Source: QHCA01 sp003244095 (GTDB taxonomy: Bacteria; Actinomycetota; Actinomycetes; Mycobacteriales; QHCA01). From it: a stretch of DNA of 64,000 nucleotides. The stretch covers positions 28,179 to 92,178 of the forward strand of contig JBBQNN010000006.1 of assembly GCA_038329965.1 (NCBI GenBank), read 5' to 3'. Position 1 is the stretch's first letter. The number at the start of each line of letters is the position of its first letter. Positions 23,553 to 32,179 of the stretch are shown here, one piece after another. The notes below the pieces were generated by a model, which ran no database searches, was not told where the DNA came from, and worked only from the letters and a program-made list of their open reading frames with translations. The position numbers and the translations under genes are program-made.

Positions 23553-26009
23553 CTAGCGCACTATCGAAAGTTGCCTCGGGCTCGGCCGTCGGAGACGGTA
23601 GACCCCGGCGTCCTCGTTGTGGAACACCTCGGTCGCGAGCACCTTCAATTGAGGAGGGACCGGGAACGGCGGGCCGCCACGGAAACTGGGGCGAGCATCG
23701 ACAAGGAGGTAACGGACGCCATAGCGGAGGTACAGCGCGTCAAGGACGGCCGGTGTCGGGTTGGTGAAGGCCCGGTCGTTCAAGGCGGTCCGCTGCGGGA
23801 ACGGTGAGGGAAGGCTCGGGTAGTACGCCTTGGCCCTGAGTGCGACGGCCAGCAACTCGTCGGTGTAGGACCAGCTCTCGATCAGGTATCGGCGCTCGCT
23901 GAATCCGGAGTAGTAGAACACCCGGTGGTCATCACAGCGCAAACGCTTGGTCCTCCTGTTGATCGATACCGCCAAGCAGTGGTTGTTCACCGCGACCACG
24001 TCGTCGGACCGAGTGTTCCCACGGATCCATTCCAGCGCGGCCATCAGCTCCGGCGTGACGTCGGGTCGTTTCCGATGGATGTCTTCGGGAAGCACCTGCC
24101 TGCCATCGGTCAGTTGGGCCCTGACCGGTTGCCACAGCTTCAGCGGCACCCCGGCGAGGCACCCGCCGAGCACCATCGCCACGGTGAACGCCGCCGCCGC
24201 CGTCGGTCGCAGCCGCAGAGCGAGCGCCGCGAGCACCGTCGCCACGAGAGCCACCACGGCGAAGATCGCGTAGCGCTCGACAAATCGTCCCGGAGTGTCA
24301 CCTCTCATGGTGTTCAGGCCCAATCCGAAGACCAGCACGGCGGCCGCCGCGGTGAGCGCCCCTACCGTCCACCGTGCTGCCCGGCGGGCCGTGATCCGAT
24401 CGAGGAGCAGAGCCGTACCCCATCCGCCCAAGATCGCGCCCGCCGGCAATGCCATGACCAGGAACCAGTGCTCGCTGTGCGCCGGATCCACGACCAGCGA
24501 CGACGCCGATATCCCGCCGATCATGATCCCGAGCAGAAACACCTGGGACACCCGGTTGCGAGGCACCCGAGCAAGTGCGAGTGCACCCAGGAACGGGGCG
24601 AGGAGTATCGCGAAAGCGAACGGTAGGCCGAGAACCTGCTCCAGCAGGGTGGGCCTGATGCCCGTGTAGTGAGGGTCGAGGAGCCTCCCGACCGCCGACA
24701 TCGCCACGGTCTGCCACTGCAACAGGTGGTAGTCGAGCCGGACCCGGGCCGGTGACGAGCCACCGTACAAGGTCAGTTGGGCCAGCCCGAACGCGATCGC
24801 CGCGAGCGTTGCGCCGATCACCGGACCCACCCACAGTGGCCTGCGCCGGTGCAGGGCATAGGCGGCCGCGAGCCCGAAGCCGGCGGCCAACAGCGGCACG
24901 ACCGGTAACTTCGCTCCCGCTGCCCCCACAAGCAGGATTGCCACTGCCAGCCATCGAATCCACCAGGCATTCGTCCGCACGCCGTCCCGGAACTGGTCAC
25001 AGGACACGAGTAGCAACGCGCAGAAGAAGAGCAGCCCGTACAAGTAGGTGGGGCTGTAGAACGCGTAGGCGCTGAAACCGCCATAGGCGACCTGGGTCCG
25101 GACAGTGGAGATGCTCAGCTCGGCGGCCACGGTCCCGGTGAGCGCCGCGACCGGTCCCGCCCAGGGACGGCCCGACAACCGGCTGGCCGTGAGCGCGAGC
25201 AGAACGGGAACCAACAGCAGCAGAGGTACGAGATACAGCCGGAACACCAGCCATGGCAGCTCGATACCGGTGATGGATGCGGCCGAGGCAAGGTGACCGT
25301 AGAAGAACCAGTGGTACCTCTGCGTGACCCCGGACACGGAGGGGTCAGAGGGCGGGAAGTGGTGCATCGCGTCCGCCGCCCAGCCCAGCTGATTGCCCAG
25401 GTCGACACTCCAGGTGGCGGGGCCGGTCACCGGCCACGGTGACGCGGACCAATACCAGACGACCACGGCGGCGAGGGTGAACAGGCAACAGCCCGCGACG
25501 GCCCACGACCAGGTCGCGGGCAATGAGCAGGGCGCCTCCTCATCGGGCCCGACGGGCGCCGGTGCGGGCAGTGCCCGCCTACGCACGGACCGCCGCCGGA
25601 GCCATGGCACGGTAAGGGCGGCGACCACCGGCGGGTAGGCCCAGAGCAGGCCACGCGAGCCGGACCAGGCCGTCAGCATCCAGGCCAGGACTTCCAGGGC
25701 GTAGCCCAAGGCCGCACCGACCGCGAACACGTACAGCGGGCCTCGCCGAGGGAGCAGGACCGCCGCGCAGAGGACGCCGGGGCCGGCGATAAAACCCGCC
25801 CAGTACAACTCGAAGCGGAACACGACACTCGCGGGCACGCCCGCGGCCAGCAGTCCCGCAGTGGCGATGCCGACGACTGCGATGGCCGGGGCTCCGACGG
25901 TCAGCGCGCGGCGCCCGCGGGCCAGCAGTCGCGTGGCCGGCGTGACTCGCGGCGGGAGATCGTGCGGCCGCCGTTGCCTGGCACGCACGTCGCGGACTTC
26001 GACCGTCAT
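23553..26009 (-). CDS. Polytopic membrane protein, glycosyltransferase-like
   Basis: 818 residues from the ATG at 26009. The ribosome site is poor, and the upstream in-frame reading is antisense-like. About 14-16 hydrophobic helices fill residues 35-600. An extracytoplasmic C-terminal domain of about 180 residues follows (PELMAALEWIRGNTRSDDVVAVNNHC, LDALYLRYGVRYLLVDARPS). This architecture, with EWIRxNT and YGVRYLLVD in the soluble tail, is that of actinobacterial GT-C-like or DUF-class membrane proteins thought to act on cell-envelope glycans. No catalytic Asp-Asp/Glu loop could be pinned with confidence, so the function is only suggested by architecture. Confidence 0.75.
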   Translation of the reverse strand: MTVEVRDVRARQRRPHDLPPRVTPATRLLARGRRALTVGAPAIAVVGIATAGLLAAGVPASVVFRFELYWAGFIAGPGVLCAAVLLPRRGPLYVFAVGAALGYALEVLAWMLTAWSGSRGLLWAYPPVVAALTVPWLRRRSVRRRALPAPAPVGPDEEAPCSLPATWSWAVAGCCLFTLAAVVVWYWSASPWPVTGPATWSVDLGNQLGWAADAMHHFPPSDPSVSGVTQRYHWFFYGHLASAASITGIELPWLVFRLYLVPLLLLVPVLLALTASRLSGRPWAGPVAALTGTVAAELSISTVRTQVAYGGFSAYAFYSPTYLYGLLFFCALLLVSCDQFRDGVRTNAWWIRWLAVAILLVGAAGAKLPVVPLLAAGFGLAAAYALHRRRPLWVGPVIGATLAAIAFGLAQLTLYGGSSPARVRLDYHLLQWQTVAMSAVGRLLDPHYTGIRPTLLEQVLGLPFAFAILLAPFLGALALARVPRNRVSQVFLLGIMIGGISASSLVVDPAHSEHWFLVMALPAGAILGGWGTALLLDRITARRAARWTVGALTAAAAVLVFGLGLNTMRGDTPGRFVERYAIFAVVALVATVLAALALRLRPTAAAAFTVAMVLGGCLAGVPLKLWQPVRAQLTDGRQVLPEDIHRKRPDVTPELMAALEWIRGNTRSDDVVAVNNHCLAVSINRRTKRLRCDDHRVFYYSGFSERRYLIESWSYTDELLAVALRAKAYYPSLPSPFPQRTALNDRAFTNPTPAVLDALYLRYGVRYLLVDARPSFRGGPPFPVPPQLKVLATEVFHNEDAGVYRLRRPSPRQLSIVR

Positions 26010-26143
26010 ATGACAGAAGGTAGTATCTGCCCCGTTCCCTCCCGGATCGCCTCCGGTTTCAATGCCGTAACAGTCGAGGGTCAACCTCGTACAGGCGTGC
26101 AGACAGGAACCCCCTAGACGTCGGTGATCGGCCCGGGACAGAT

Positions 26144-26420
26144 CTAGAAGCGTTCCCGTGCCGGCAGGGCAAGGTGGACTGCGGCGGCGATGGCGGCGGC
26201 GACCAGGTTGTGGCCGGCGACGTCGGGGTGGTCCCCGTCCGAGCCCAGCAAGTCGGTGTCGTCTGCCGAGCCGTCCTCCTTGAACGCGGTATGGAGGTCG
26301 GCGTAGAGGTCCCGGCTGTTGAGCGACCCGCGCCAGCCGGACGGCCGGGAGGATGTTGATCAGGCCGCAGCCGTCCGAGGCGGCAGGTTGCGGCCACGGC
26401 AGGTCGAGGTCGCCACCGAG
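26144..26420 (-). pseudogene. Remnant of an SGNH/GDSL-type hydrolase C-terminus
   Basis: On the minus strand, one frame ends in LGSDGDHPDVAGHNLVAA and stops at TAG (26146-26144). DxxHP near the C-terminus is block V (catalytic Asp and His) of SGNH hydrolases. The preceding homologous-looking part (LDLPWPQPAASDGCGLINI) sits in another frame, so at least one frameshift separates them. The GxSxx nucleophile block is not present. It lies between two intact genes and its left part is used as upstream sequence by the WXG-like pair. Confidence 0.45.
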
Positions 26421-26469
26421 CATGGATCGTCGCAGGTGTCGCGACCGCATGACTCGGGGAGATCGCCAC

Positions 26470-26802
26470 GTGACTGGTCCGATCGGGCAGGTAGCCCTCG
26501 AAGCCGGCCGGCTGCAGAGGCTCGGAAAGGACGTACAGCAGTCCGCTGGGCAACTCGGCGAGATCCGTGCGCAGGTTGAACGCCTCGCGCTGACGGTAGG
26601 CGATTTCGACCCGGTGGCACGGCGCCTCGGGCTGGCTCAGGGCTGCGTGGATCTCCAGCAGGCCATAGCTACGTCACTGCGCCAGGGCGAGGGGGCGACC
26701 GCAGCGCCCGGCGAGGTGATGGTCGCGGCTGTCGACGCCCACCAGGCAGCCGACCAGAATCTCGCCGCCGCAGTTGCCGCCCAGCCTGTTGGGTCCCGAT
26801 GA
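26470..26802 (+). CDS. Small helical EspC/WXG-like protein
   Basis: 110 residues from the GTG at 26470, chosen for a GGGGAGA site 7 bases upstream. The sequence is an Ala/Gln/Leu-rich pair of helices (VALEAGRLQRLGKDVQQSAG, then VDLQQAIATSLRQGEG) with no signal peptide and no TM. Size, helix pattern and the coupled partner resemble small EspC/WXG100-fold proteins that pair with larger helical partners and are exported by type VII (ESX) systems. Its stop overlaps the next start by 4 bases (ATGA). No ESX core gene is in the window, so assignment to secretion is inference. Confidence 0.65.
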   Translation: MTGPIGQVALEAGRLQRLGKDVQQSAGQLGEIRAQVERLALTVGDFDPVARRLGLAQGCVDLQQAIATSLRQGEGATAAPGEVMVAAVDAHQAADQNLAAAVAAQPVGSR

Positions 26803-27524
26803 CGGCCCCTTCCGGGATTGCGGCGATGACGGCGCAACTCAACAAGGACCTCTCGACGATCGAGGTCGGCATGGCGGTAGCCAGCATCCCGGTGCCCCAT
26901 TGGTGGGAAGAGCTTCGGGAGACGGTCATCGCGGCTCCCAAGACCGCTGGGCTCACCGCGGTCGCGGACCAGTTGGCGCGGGCCCAGAACAAGATCCAGC
27001 AGAGCCAGACCGCAGTTGGCCAGCACCGTGACGCGGTTCCGGCGGCGTGGGTCGGCCAAGCCGCTACCGTTGCGGTCCAGTCCTTCGATCAGCTGGACCA
27101 ATCCCACGCAGTCCTCGCAGGAGTGCTCGGCGATTTCTCCACGTCGTTGTACGACTACATTCACGCCTGGATCAATTTCCTGAAACAAGCGTTCCCTACG
27201 GTCGCGGTGGCCGCTGCCTCCATCGCAGCCCTCCTCTACGTCACTGAGGCCGGCGGGACGATGGGCTCGGGGAAGATGTATGCCACGGAGGCCGCGGCGG
27301 ACGCTGCCGCGAGGATGGCCGCGAGATTTTTCTGGCAAGTCATGATCGTGATCGGGGTGATCATCATCGGTTGCATAGCTGCTCTTGCCATCGAGTGGCA
27401 CCACTTCGGATCCTTGGTGAGTATGGAGAGTCCGAAGGTCAGGGAGCTGACCGCGAGGGTCACCGACCAGGTGAAGTGGCCCACGTCGCCCGGTGCCGGC
27501 CCGCCCGCGCCGGCACCCCACTGA
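26799..27524 (+). CDS. WXG-motif helical protein with two membrane segments
   Basis: 241 residues, translationally coupled (ATGA) to the small helical protein. Residues about 10-110 are helical with AAWVGQAA (W84-V-G86), the WXG turn of the ESX/WXG100 fold. Hydrophobic segments lie at about 132-148 (FPTVAVAAASIAALLYV) and 178-198 (FWQVMIVIGVIIIGCIAALAI), followed by a Pro/Ala-rich tail. No C-terminal toxin domain is seen. It could be a type VII substrate or a membrane-associated chaperone/partner. The pair is flanked by a broken hydrolase and by 650 bases without a gene. Confidence 0.7.
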   Translation: MTAPSGIAAMTAQLNKDLSTIEVGMAVASIPVPHWWEELRETVIAAPKTAGLTAVADQLARAQNKIQQSQTAVGQHRDAVPAAWVGQAATVAVQSFDQLDQSHAVLAGVLGDFSTSLYDYIHAWINFLKQAFPTVAVAAASIAALLYVTEAGGTMGSGKMYATEAAADAAARMAARFFWQVMIVIGVIIIGCIAALAIEWHHFGSLVSMESPKVRELTARVTDQVKWPTSPGAGPPAPAPH

Positions 27525-28178
27525 GCGGGCCAGTCCCTTCCAGGCGTTCATCTGCCGTAGGCGCCGAACCGAAAGCCCTCAGATACCGACTCCTGGGCGT
27601 CCCGCCCGCCATGTCACGCCCGCCATCCCAGCAACACTGAAACCCGACGATCACACCCCTCGCGCACCACCGTGAATCATTCAGGTAGATCCTCCCTTGA
27701 GAGCCTGGCGACTATCAAGCGGAACCTATTTCCGTCGTCATTTGCACCCAGGATGGGAGACGACTACTCCGCGCTGGTCGACATCGCTCTGCCAAGCTGA
27801 CAGGTGATGGCGCAACTGCTCGGCCAGGTGTTCACCGGACGTCCCCCGTCCCCGCCGGTCATTGCACGCGCCGGTCCGGCAAGCTGGATGGATGGCCGCG
27901 GTAGTCGGCATCGGATAGACCGCATCCGGTGTCTCGAGTGGCACCCGAGTGTGAAGGCGGCTATTGCCGTCGTCGTCCAAGTCAAGCGGTCAGCCGCCGG
28001 CTCCAACGGCCATACGCTGACCCGCTTGATGGACCCGTCCCGGTGTCCTCCAGAGCGCAACCCTTCCGCCCTTCCGCCCATCTACACATCGACGCCCGCT
28101 GGAACTCGTACGCGTCCAGTCGAAGTGCCCCCGAACTCCCACACCGACCCGTCCCAGATGGCACACCGAACGCAATAC
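27525..28178. other. Intergenic stretch without a recognisable gene
   Basis: Open frames here (for example 27804-28310 plus and 27764-28081 minus) have Arg/Pro/Ser-rich products without domain-like content or ribosome sites. Their codon bias does not match the neighbours. No hairpin with a U-tract and no tRNA fold was seen. It may hold transcription signals for the WXG-like pair or be debris of a lost gene. Confidence 0.5.
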
Positions 28179-29447
28179 CTATCCCTGCTGCTGCCCTGGT
28201 GGGTTGATGTCTCGCTTGGGTTCGGCGTCGACGGCCGGCAGGGCCAGGAGGAATTCGGCGGGCCGAGACGACGAGATAGTCAGGCTACCCGATTCCGCGG
28301 CCGCCAGTGACCGGGCCAGGGCGAGCCCGATGCCGGTCCCGTGGCTGCCGCTGACGCGCCGGTTGAACACCGTCGAGACGAGGTCCGCGGGTATCCCGGG
28401 ACCGTCGTCGCTGACGCGCAGGACAGCGGTGTCCTCCACCTGCATGACGCTGAGCCTAACGTCGCCGTCCCCGTGCGCGAGAGCGTTGTCGAGCAGCGAC
28501 GCCAGCACGCCAAGCAAGTGTTCCCGACGCGCGAGTACGTGGACTCCTGGCGCTAGCTCGCACCGCAGACGACGATCGTGGCGGGCGAGCACCCGCTCCC
28601 ATGCAGCCGATCCGTCCTTCGCAAGCGCCCCGAGGTCGACGACGTCCGGTTCAGCCGAGTCGCCACGCGCCCGGGCGAGCAGTGAGGTGATGACATCGTC
28701 CAGCCGCCCAACCTGCGTCAGCGCATCCTCGGCCTCCTCGCGGACCGGTCCGTCCCCGATGCGGCTCAGCTCGTCTAGGTGCAGTCCGATGCTCGTTAGC
28801 GGCGTACGTAGCTGATGTGCCGCGTCGGAAGCAAAGTCGCGTTGCAGGTCCAGCAGCGTGCCGATCTGGCGGGCGCTGCGTTCCAGGACGTGAGAGATGC
28901 GGTCGATCTCCGGGGTACCAGTGGCGAGTGGTTCTGCGGTGAAGGCGCCGCGGCCGAGCATGTCGGCGCGGGTGACGAGGTCGGCGATTGGACGGGTGAG
29001 CCATCGTGCTTGCACTAGGGCGAGTCCGACGGCGGCGGCCGTGGACAGCAGTGCCAGTCCGATGACTACGGCGGTGACCTCACGGCCGCGGGCGATGGTC
29101 GGGGCCCGCGGGGCGGCGACGGTGATGCTGTTGTCCGCGACCACCACCGTCGCGCTGATGACTGGCCGACCGGCAAGCGTGGGACCGGCCGTGACCGCCG
29201 GGCCGAGTGCGGGAGTGACGACAATTCGGCGGTCGGGCATCAGCCGCAGGTAGCCACGCAGGTCGATCGGCTTGCCCGCGTCGAGCCGGTCTTCCATGCC
29301 GGCGGCCACGCTGGCGGCCTGCTCCCGAACGCGCTCGCGGGCGGAGGTCCACACCTGATGCCGGGCCAGGATTGCCAGCGGTACGCCGAGGATGGCGACG
29401 CAGACGAAGGCTATCGCCAGCATGCTGGCCAGCAGTCGGCTCTTCAC
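28179..29447 (-). CDS. Two-component sensor histidine kinase
   Basis: 422 residues from the GTG at 29447, which overlaps the regulator stop by 4 bases (GTGA). Two TM helices (about residues 6-28 and 128-150) enclose a periplasmic sensor of about 100 residues. A HAMP-like linker and the dimerisation/phosphoacceptor helix DFASDAAHQLRTPLTSIGLH (His) follow. The ATPase boxes are N (LLDNALAHGD), G1 (VSDDGPGIP) and G2 (GSHGTGIGLALARSL). It autophosphorylates and passes phosphate to the coupled OmpR-family regulator. The signal is unknown. Confidence 0.95.
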   Translation of the reverse strand: MKSRLLASMLAIAFVCVAILGVPLAILARHQVWTSARERVREQAASVAAGMEDRLDAGKPIDLRGYLRLMPDRRIVVTPALGPAVTAGPTLAGRPVISATVVVADNSITVAAPRAPTIARGREVTAVVIGLALLSTAAAVGLALVQARWLTRPIADLVTRADMLGRGAFTAEPLATGTPEIDRISHVLERSARQIGTLLDLQRDFASDAAHQLRTPLTSIGLHLDELSRIGDGPVREEAEDALTQVGRLDDVITSLLARARGDSAEPDVVDLGALAKDGSAAWERVLARHDRRLRCELAPGVHVLARREHLLGVLASLLDNALAHGDGDVRLSVMQVEDTAVLRVSDDGPGIPADLVSTVFNRRVSGSHGTGIGLALARSLAAAESGSLTISSSRPAEFLLALPAVDAEPKRDINPPGQQQG

Positions 29448-30109
29448 TCGGGATGATCGCGGAATCGGAAGCCCTTGCCGCGAACGGTAACGATGAGGTC
29501 GTCGCCGAGTTTCGACCGCAGCCACGACACGTGCTGGTCCAGCGTCCTGGTCGACCCTTGCCAGGATGTCTGCCACACGTCACGGAGCAACCGCTCGCGG
29601 GTCACCACCTTTCCGGCGTCGGCGATCAGCCGCGCGAGCAGGTCGAACTCCTTCGGCGACAGCGCCAGCTCGCGGTCGTGCAGGAACGCCCGGCGCGACG
29701 CAATGCCAACGCGGACGCCGCAGGCGGCGAGCTCGCTCGGCTCGGCCCGGCGCGCGGCGGAGCGGACCCGCGCGAGGAGTTCTGCCAGCCGAAATGGCTT
29801 CGCGATGTAGTCATCCGCGCCGGCGTCAAGGCCGTCGACCGCGTGCACTTCCTCGGCAAGCGCGGTCAGGAGCAAGATCTGCAACCGCGGCCGGGCGGCG
29901 CGCAGCCGCCGGCACACTTCGAGCCCGTCCAGATGCGGCAAGCCGACGTCGAGGATGACCAGCGACACCTGCGGATCGTGCCCGGACCGCAAACCGGACG
30001 GCCCGTCCCGCTCGGTGATCACGTCATAGCCCTCCCGCCGCAGACCGCGACTCAGCGGTGCGCTGATCGCGTCGTCGTCCTCAACCAGCAAGATCCGCAG
30101 CAACGGCAC
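29444..30109 (-). CDS. OmpR/PhoB-family response regulator
   Basis: 221 residues from the GTG at 30109 (VPLLRILLVEDDDAIS). The receiver domain has the acidic pocket EDDD, the phosphorylated Asp in LVILDVGLPHLDG and Lys in YIAKPFRLAELLAR. The C-terminal winged helix has ELALSPKEFDLLARLI and STRTLDQHVSWLRSKLGDD. The ribosome site is weak. Three 11-bp-phased direct repeats lie just upstream, the arrangement bound by this family. Autoregulation and control of the divergent membrane gene are therefore likely. Confidence 0.95.
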   Translation of the reverse strand: MPLLRILLVEDDDAISAPLSRGLRREGYDVITERDGPSGLRSGHDPQVSLVILDVGLPHLDGLEVCRRLRAARPRLQILLLTALAEEVHAVDGLDAGADDYIAKPFRLAELLARVRSAARRAEPSELAACGVRVGIASRRAFLHDRELALSPKEFDLLARLIADAGKVVTRERLLRDVWQTSWQGSTRTLDQHVSWLRSKLGDDLIVTVRGKGFRFRDHPE

Positions 30110-30146
30110 ATGATGATGCTGGCAGCCGCCAGCCGGCACGGCCAAA

Positions 30147-30175
30147 TCTGACACCGATCTTGACCTGCTCTTGAC
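30147..30175. promoter_or_regulatory. Three 11-bp-phased direct repeats: probable response-regulator operator
   Basis: TCTGAC at 30147, TCTTGAC at 30158 and TCTTGAC at 30169 start exactly 11 bases apart. They lie in the 78-base spacer between the regulator start and the divergent COG4705-like gene. OmpR/PhoB regulators bind tandem direct repeats with 10-11 bp phasing, so this is the best candidate site for the adjacent regulator. Confidence 0.65.
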
Positions 30176-30187
30176 GTAAACTCGCCG

Positions 30188-31009
30188 ATGCTTGATGTCA
30201 TGACCGCACCGATGACTACCCAGGCCCAGCATTCCGCCACCAATGCCCGGCAGATGCTCAACAAGGTCCCCGAGGTCACCGCCTACTTCTGGATCATCAA
30301 GATCCTGTGCACGACAGTCGGTGAAAGCTTTGCGGACTACATCAATGCAACTCTCGGCGTCGGCCTGACCGATACCACTATCATCTTCTCCGCAGCTCTC
30401 GTCGCGGTCCTTGTCGCCCAATTCCGGTTGCGGCGCTATGTCCCCGGCGTGTATTGGGCCGCCGTGGTCCTGATCAGCGTCGTGGGGACGCTGCTTACCG
30501 ACATCCTCACTGACGGACTAGGCGTGCCGCTGTGGCTGAGCACCACCGTGTTCTCGGTGGTCCTCGCGGCGGTGTTCGGCATTTGGTACGCCCGCGAACG
30601 AACGCTGTCGATTCACTCGATCGTGACCACGCCCCGGGAGAGCTTCTACTGGCTCACCGTGCTGGTTACCTTCGCGCTTGGCACCGCCGCCGGCGACTGG
30701 ACTCTCGAACTCACCGGCTGGGGGCCGGGCCCGTCCGTGCTCCTGCCCGCTGGGCTCATTGCGGCCGTGTTCGTCGCATGGCGCCTTGGCGCCGGTCCGG
30801 TGCTGACCTTCTGGCTCGCCTACATCCTCACCCGCCCGCTCGGCGCCAACCTCGGCGACTTCCTCGGCTCGCCTCGCTCTGACGGGGGGCTCGGCCTCGG
30901 CACCCTGTGGACCAGCGTCCTGTTCCTCACGACGATTCTCGTAGTCGTCGCGTACCTGACGAGAACGAAGCAGGACCGCACCGAACGCGTTCACCACAGT
31001 ACGGACTGA
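30188..31009 (+). CDS. COG4705-like integral membrane protein
   Basis: 273 residues with about eight TM helices in two related halves. The first opens with KVPEVTAYFWIIKILCTTVGESFADYI. The second opens with TTPRESFYWLTVLVTFALGTAAGDWTLE. The x-x-T-x-x-x-F/Y-W...T-x-G-E/T-x-x-x-D pattern, repeated twice, is that of the COG4705 family. Members are uncharacterised membrane proteins, often beside two-component systems. It is divergent from the regulator/kinase pair and probably their target. ATG at 30188; an internal ATG at 30200 is an alternative. A transport or envelope-stress role is guesswork. Confidence 0.8.
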   Translation: MLDVMTAPMTTQAQHSATNARQMLNKVPEVTAYFWIIKILCTTVGESFADYINATLGVGLTDTTIIFSAALVAVLVAQFRLRRYVPGVYWAAVVLISVVGTLLTDILTDGLGVPLWLSTTVFSVVLAAVFGIWYARERTLSIHSIVTTPRESFYWLTVLVTFALGTAAGDWTLELTGWGPGPSVLLPAGLIAAVFVAWRLGAGPVLTFWLAYILTRPLGANLGDFLGSPRSDGGLGLGTLWTSVLFLTTILVVVAYLTRTKQDRTERVHHSTD

Positions 31010-31057
31010 ACCGGAGCCGGTAGTTGCGCTGCGCCGACACATCGGGTACCACCTCAA

Positions 31058-31882
31058 GTGGTGGGCCCCGAATCTGCCGAGCGCAGCGCGGCGGGTGTCG
31101 TCGTCGGCGTACATCGGGTCGCGACTGCCGATCCTCCCGTCAGGTGGGCAGCCGACGAAGCCCGACGACGGCACCTGCCGCTCACGCTGGTGCACGCCTG
31201 GCGGGAGCACCTCGACATCGAGGTCACGCTCAGTGCCGACGCTCTACCCGACCTGGACGGGCCGGTGGAGGCCCGCGCGGCACACGGTCGGGCGGCGGCG
31301 GTGCTGCTCGGCTACCCGGCCGATCTGCTCGTGCTGGGCGCGCATTCCGGCACGTTGCACCTCAGACACGTCACCCGGTTGTGCTTACATCAGGCAACGT
31401 GCCCCGTGGTGGTGGTGCCCGAGGCGGACCGGCCGCCGGTCGGACGCATCGTCGTCGGCGTCGACGGCGCTGACACGTCGCGAGAAGCGCTGCTCTGGGC
31501 GGCAGAGGCAGCCGCTCTGCGCGGCGTGACCCTAACGGTGGTGCAGGCCTGGCAGGTGCGCCCGCACTCGCCGACGGACGTGCTCCATCCGCGCAGTGCC
31601 GTGCCCACCCAACAAGCGGCCGCCCAGGGACGGCTCCGCTCCTGGGCCGAGTCGGTCGTGGCGGACACCAGCGCCATCGACTTCTACACCCCCCACGGCG
31701 CGCCACTCGACATGCTCCTTGACTGCGCCGCTGACGCCGATTTGGTCGTCATCGGTCGACGGTCACACAGCGGCCTCAGGCGGGTACTGCATGGCGCGGC
31801 CGGTGACAGCCTCAGTGCCCTCGCGCCTTGCCCGGTCGCAGTCGTGCCAACCACGGCACGGCACGCGAAGCGGCCAGTCTGA
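31058..31882 (+). CDS. Tandem-domain universal stress protein
   Basis: 274 residues with two Usp domains. The first (about 12-125) opens GVVVGVHRVATADPPVRWAADEA and is slightly shortened. The second (about 132-268) opens RIVVGVDGADTSREALLWAA. The ATP-binding loop of the second domain is seen in LVVIGRRSHSGLRRVLHGAA, followed by CPVAVVP. Such proteins bind ATP and act in dormancy and hypoxia responses in actinomycetes. GTG start at 31058 with no clear ribosome site. It lies 48 bases after the membrane gene and could share its transcript, hence the two-component control. Confidence 0.92.
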   Translation: MVGPESAERSAAGVVVGVHRVATADPPVRWAADEARRRHLPLTLVHAWREHLDIEVTLSADALPDLDGPVEARAAHGRAAAVLLGYPADLLVLGAHSGTLHLRHVTRLCLHQATCPVVVVPEADRPPVGRIVVGVDGADTSREALLWAAEAAALRGVTLTVVQAWQVRPHSPTDVLHPRSAVPTQQAAAQGRLRSWAESVVADTSAIDFYTPHGAPLDMLLDCAADADLVVIGRRSHSGLRRVLHGAAGDSLSALAPCPVAVVPTTARHAKRPV

Positions 31883-31896
31883 TCCCGGGGGCCCCT

Positions 31897-32090
31897 TTAC
31901 CTGCTGCGCCAGGTCAAGACCCCAGTGTCGAAGTCGACGTGTGACCAGCGCAGCGCAAACAAGTCGCCGCGCCGGATTCCGGTGTTCGTGGCGAGCAAGA
32001 CGATGGCCCCCATGTCGCGGCCCTTCCACGACTCGTTGACGATCCGGGCAGCCCCCTCCGCGCTCGGTGGACTCGGATCAGGTTGTGGCA
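31897..32090 (-). pseudogene. Tyrosine recombinase (integrase) fragment
   Basis: The minus strand encodes AARIVNESWKGRDMG, then AIVLLATNTGIRRGDLFALRW, then SHVDFDTGVLTW, and stops. TGxRRGDxxALRWxxVD is the catalytic Arg-I box of phage-type tyrosine recombinases. The downstream boxes with HxxR and the Tyr nucleophile are missing, as is most of the N-terminal half. It abuts the SDR gene and marks an old integration event. Confidence 0.7.
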
Positions 32091-32179
32091 TTGCCGGCGG
32101 GATGCTCGACGCGGCCAGGGGTTTGCAAGCATGCGGCCTGCTTGCGTTTGAGCGCGCTCGAACTCTTACCGTCGTTGTC

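Noticed and set aside
27804..28310. 168-codon plus frame between the WXG pair and the histidine kinase
   Set aside because: No start signal, Pro/Arg/Ser-rich product without predicted structure. It runs into the antisense of the kinase gene.
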